From the NCBI RefSeq assembly GCF_963678975.1, contig NC_089274.1, positions 49,918,900-49,982,899 on the forward strand: a DNA stretch of 64,000 nt, in the 5' to 3' direction. Position 1 is the first letter of the stretch. Every line of letters begins with the position of its first letter. Shown one piece after another: positions 61,637 through 64,000 of this stretch. A program made the position numbers and the translations under genes. Below the pieces are notes generated by a model that saw only the letters and a program-made list of their open reading frames with translations, made no database searches and had not been told where the DNA came from. Source of the stretch: Dysidea avara (taxonomy: Eukaryota; Porifera; Demospongiae; Dictyoceratida; Dysideidae).

Positions 61637-62774
61637 ATGGCGGGATATTTCTTTGGTGGAGTCTTTTCCACTCCAGTAGGCCAGCAAATTGGTAAGTTCA
61701 TTGTGGGCATTAATTGGAAAACGGTGGTGACTTACCTCACACAGCACGAGCCACAGATAATGCAGCATCAGCCGGTGACCTACAATTACATTTGGATATT
61801 TGTGACGCCATTAATGAGACGGACAATGGGTGAGTAGACTTTGTGTGTGCGCATATACCCTCTAGAGATTGCTAACCTTGTTGTATAATTGTAATTATAG
61901 CTGCATATTATTAACAGGTAATATTTTTGTAAAAGATCAGGCTTTACAGGCTCCTTGGGTCTCTATCTATGTAACAACTCTGGATAGGCTGTAGGACCAA
62001 GTGGCCTACAGACCTTCAGCACTTGTGCTGTAAAGCCTTAATAAATTAATAAATAAAATCTATACACTTAATAATAAAATACAGTGGAACCTGTTGATCA
62101 GGACACTTGAAAATGAGGACACCTGTATAATCTGTACACCTGATATTGGATAATCAGGATGTCCCCAAGATGTCCTTAACATGCAGGTTTCACTGTATGG
62201 TACTTTACATACAGGCCTAAAGATGCTGTGGCCGCTCTGAGGAAGAGGATAACATCAAATTTGAAGAATTTCCATGTCATAAATCTATCATTAACGGTCA
62301 GTGTGATAATTTAACTGCTAGCTGATATTACTGGGTAATATAGGTATTAGAGACCACAGCTAAGAATTGTGGAATACGTTTTCACTCTCGGATAGCTCAG
62401 AAAGATTTTCTTCAAGACTTGATGAAAATTATTAATCAAAAGGTAAAATGGCTTAGATGACTGGTAGTACATTTTCTGTTGGTCTCACAGAATAATCCAC
62501 CGACTATTGTAAAAGAACGAGTGTTAGGGTTGATCCAGCAGTGGGCTGATGCATTCAGAGCTAATCCACAACTTTCAGCAGTTGTAGAGTTTTATAATCA
62601 GTTGAAACAGGAGGGGGTGGAGTTCCCGGCACAAGATCTCGACAATATGGCTCCCATCAACACTCCAGATAGGGTGAGCTGGACATGTGATTAGTCACAT
62701 GATGATCACATGATTCCATATAGACATCAGCAGATACCTCAACAGCAACGACAACAACAACAATGTCAAACCAG
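61637..62774 (+). CDS. TOM1: TOM1 endosomal adaptor, VHS domain (3' incomplete)
   Basis: Exons 61637-61691, 61745-61829, 62215-62296, 62344-62442, 62491-62673 and 62724-62774 join in frame. Blocks: MAGYFFGGVFSTPVGQQIG, then LQLHLDICDAINETDNGPKD, AVAALRKRI, VLETTAKNCGIRFH, NNPPTIVKERVLGLIQQWAD and GVEFPAQDLDNMAPINTP. Together these are a complete VHS domain of the TOM1 type. TOM1 links ubiquitinated cargo and Tollip to clathrin on endosomes. The last visible exon is Thr/Ser-rich linker (TSADTSTATTTTT). The GAT domain should follow beyond the right edge of the window. The long second intron (61830-62214) holds a SINE end and a pogo-like MITE; other introns are about 47-53 bp. Confidence 0.94.
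61925..62056 (+). mobile_element. SINE 3' portion in TOM1 intron
   Basis: It ends ACAGACCTTCAGCACTTGTG then CTGTAAAGCCTTAATAA with an AATAAATAAA tail, matching 1-215 and 7979-8070. Confidence 0.65.
62082..62195. mobile_element. 114-bp pogo-like MITE
   Basis: CAGTGGAACCTGTTGATCAG to CATGCAGGTTTCACTG between TA dinucleotides (62080-62081, 62196-62197); a relative of 11249-11446. TOM1 intron. Confidence 0.8.
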
Positions 62775-62828
62775 GTGGGTTGTCATGGTGAATGACACTG
62801 CATAATTTGTTTCGCTACACATGGGTGG

Positions 62829-62862
<34 letters not shown>

Positions 62863-63785
62863 GTGTGTTGCTGTTGTTGTTTCCTTGAGCAAGAAACTTT
62901 ACTTGCATTGGTCCAATCTATCCACCTGTATATTGGGGATTGGGTAATTTTCTGTCCAAGTATCCTTGCAGTGAAGTTTGGGTTCCATGGCCTGTCTTTG
63001 TGAGTCCTGTACATGGCTACCCCAGGAGGCACAAGCTGGGTGGTTTACTCCTAATATCAAACAGTACAGTAGTACTGGATTGGACATAAAATGATGCATG
63101 CCACCTTTATAATCATCCCAGAAACATCTTTCACGATGAACGTTACCTTTATGGAATAATACCTAATACAGCATTAAAAACAAGAAAGCACTAACAGGCT
63201 TCCGGATATAGAAATTGAATTTTCGTCTGCCTTCCTGACCACAATCACAAGGCTGGAGGCCAAACGAAGCAGCGTACGGCCATCATTTTCCGCCACAATA
63301 ACAAACTCACTAGTGGGATGTGCCTTTTGGGGTTCCAACAAGTATGTGCCCTCTGCGCCTTGTCTTTCCTTTTATCTTCAATCAGACTGGTCATTGTCTT
63401 CTTCATGCAGCAAACTATACCCAGATGTAAATTTTTCCATATCATCACTGTAGTTGAGCAACATAATATATTTAGATGCTACTAAATTATTTAAGGCATT
63501 TACACTACTCTGGACGCCTGTAACTTCACCCATTAGCAACCTTAGCTGATCAATAACAATCGAGCATAGAGACCACACCTATTAATCTATTTTACTAGAG
63601 CACGATGACCACTCCCCTTAATGGATTTGCTGTATAGCACAGTGAAAATAAGGAATAGTGACAGCCAACTTGAGATACTCTAATACAGCAGTCACCCTAA
63701 TAGAACAGTCACAGGTGTATAGTTGTATGCTATAACAAAACAACTGAACAAACTACTATACTTTAAAAAAAAATTGTAATTTAAA
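62775..63785. other. TOM1 intron: microsatellite, SINE and dispersed-repeat fragments
   Basis: 62827-62867 is a TG/CG alternating tract. 62880-62960 is a SINE body fragment (AGCAAGAAACTTTACTTGCA). 63180-63430 is a copy of the dispersed repeat at 216-430 and 27985-28300. 63671-63715 has the reversed CTCTATTAGAG-type motif. No exon recognised. Confidence 0.6.
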
Positions 63786-63977
63786 AATGAAGTAGGGATC
63801 CAAAAGTAATGAAACAAGAGATGAGTGATGGTATTACAGCATAGCTCGGCCCTACTTTGGCATTCAACAAAATAATTGTTGTTATAACATGCCAATAATG
63901 GGATTTCCCCACCAAGCTATGCTGTAATACCATCATTCATCCCTTGTTTCACTACGCTTTTGTATCCCTACTTCATT
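63786..63977. mobile_element. 192-bp foldback element
   Basis: Arms of about 58 bp (AATGAAGTAGGGATCC, ATGGTATTACAGCATAGCT and inverses) surround a 70-bp spacer. Non-coding; probably a MITE. Confidence 0.8.
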
Positions 63978-64000
63978 CAATATAATGACATTATGGAATA

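Overview
This is a eukaryotic, animal-type genome window with no bacterial features. It has GT-AG introns of about 45-60 bp, extremely short intergenic gaps, a tRNA gene, tRNA-derived SINEs, LINE relics, many inverted-repeat DNA transposons and several minisatellites. The gene set (U2AF2, LRRK, TTLL9, TMEM11, TOM1, POLR3E, MRPL58, G-gamma) together with the very compact genes fits an early-branching metazoan. A demosponge is my best guess, inferred from architecture and not proved by any sequence match.

Layout. 1-4800: transposon debris, including a LINE split by a hAT MITE that is itself split by another hAT MITE. 4822-14564 (+): the C-terminal part of POLR3E (RNA polymerase III subunit RPC5), whose exons are separated by a 7.6 kb intron filled with minisatellites and MITEs. 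14571-15137 (-): MRPL58/ICT1, whose stop codon lies 6 bp from that of POLR3E. 15.1-25.6 kb: gene-poor, with nested inverted-repeat elements, retroelement relics and a tRNA-Leu(AAG). 25691-31914 (+): a RUN / PDZ-like / PTB-like protein. 32054-33415 (+): TTLL9, nearly intronless. 33455-34851 (-): two tandem G-protein gamma genes. 34968-50210 (+): U2AF2, with a 12.6 kb intron full of nested transposons. 50261-60803 (-): a complete LRRK Roco kinase (ANK-LRR-Roc-COR-kinase-WD40; 21 exons, about 2434 aa). 60833-61537 (-): TMEM11. 61637 to the right edge (+): TOM1 VHS domain, 3' incomplete.

Genes are packed tightly. Convergent pairs have stop codons 6, 39 and 50 bp apart. Two head-to-head pairs (GNG/U2AF2 and TMEM11/TOM1) share roughly 100 bp promoters. 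TMEM11 and LRRK lie in tandem with only 29 bp between stop and start. Repeats are concentrated in a few giant introns and one gene-poor block. Exon models were read by eye from splice sites. Every complete model (RUN protein, TTLL9, both GNGs, U2AF2, LRRK, TMEM11) closes in frame. POLR3E, MRPL58 and TOM1 are incomplete at one end.
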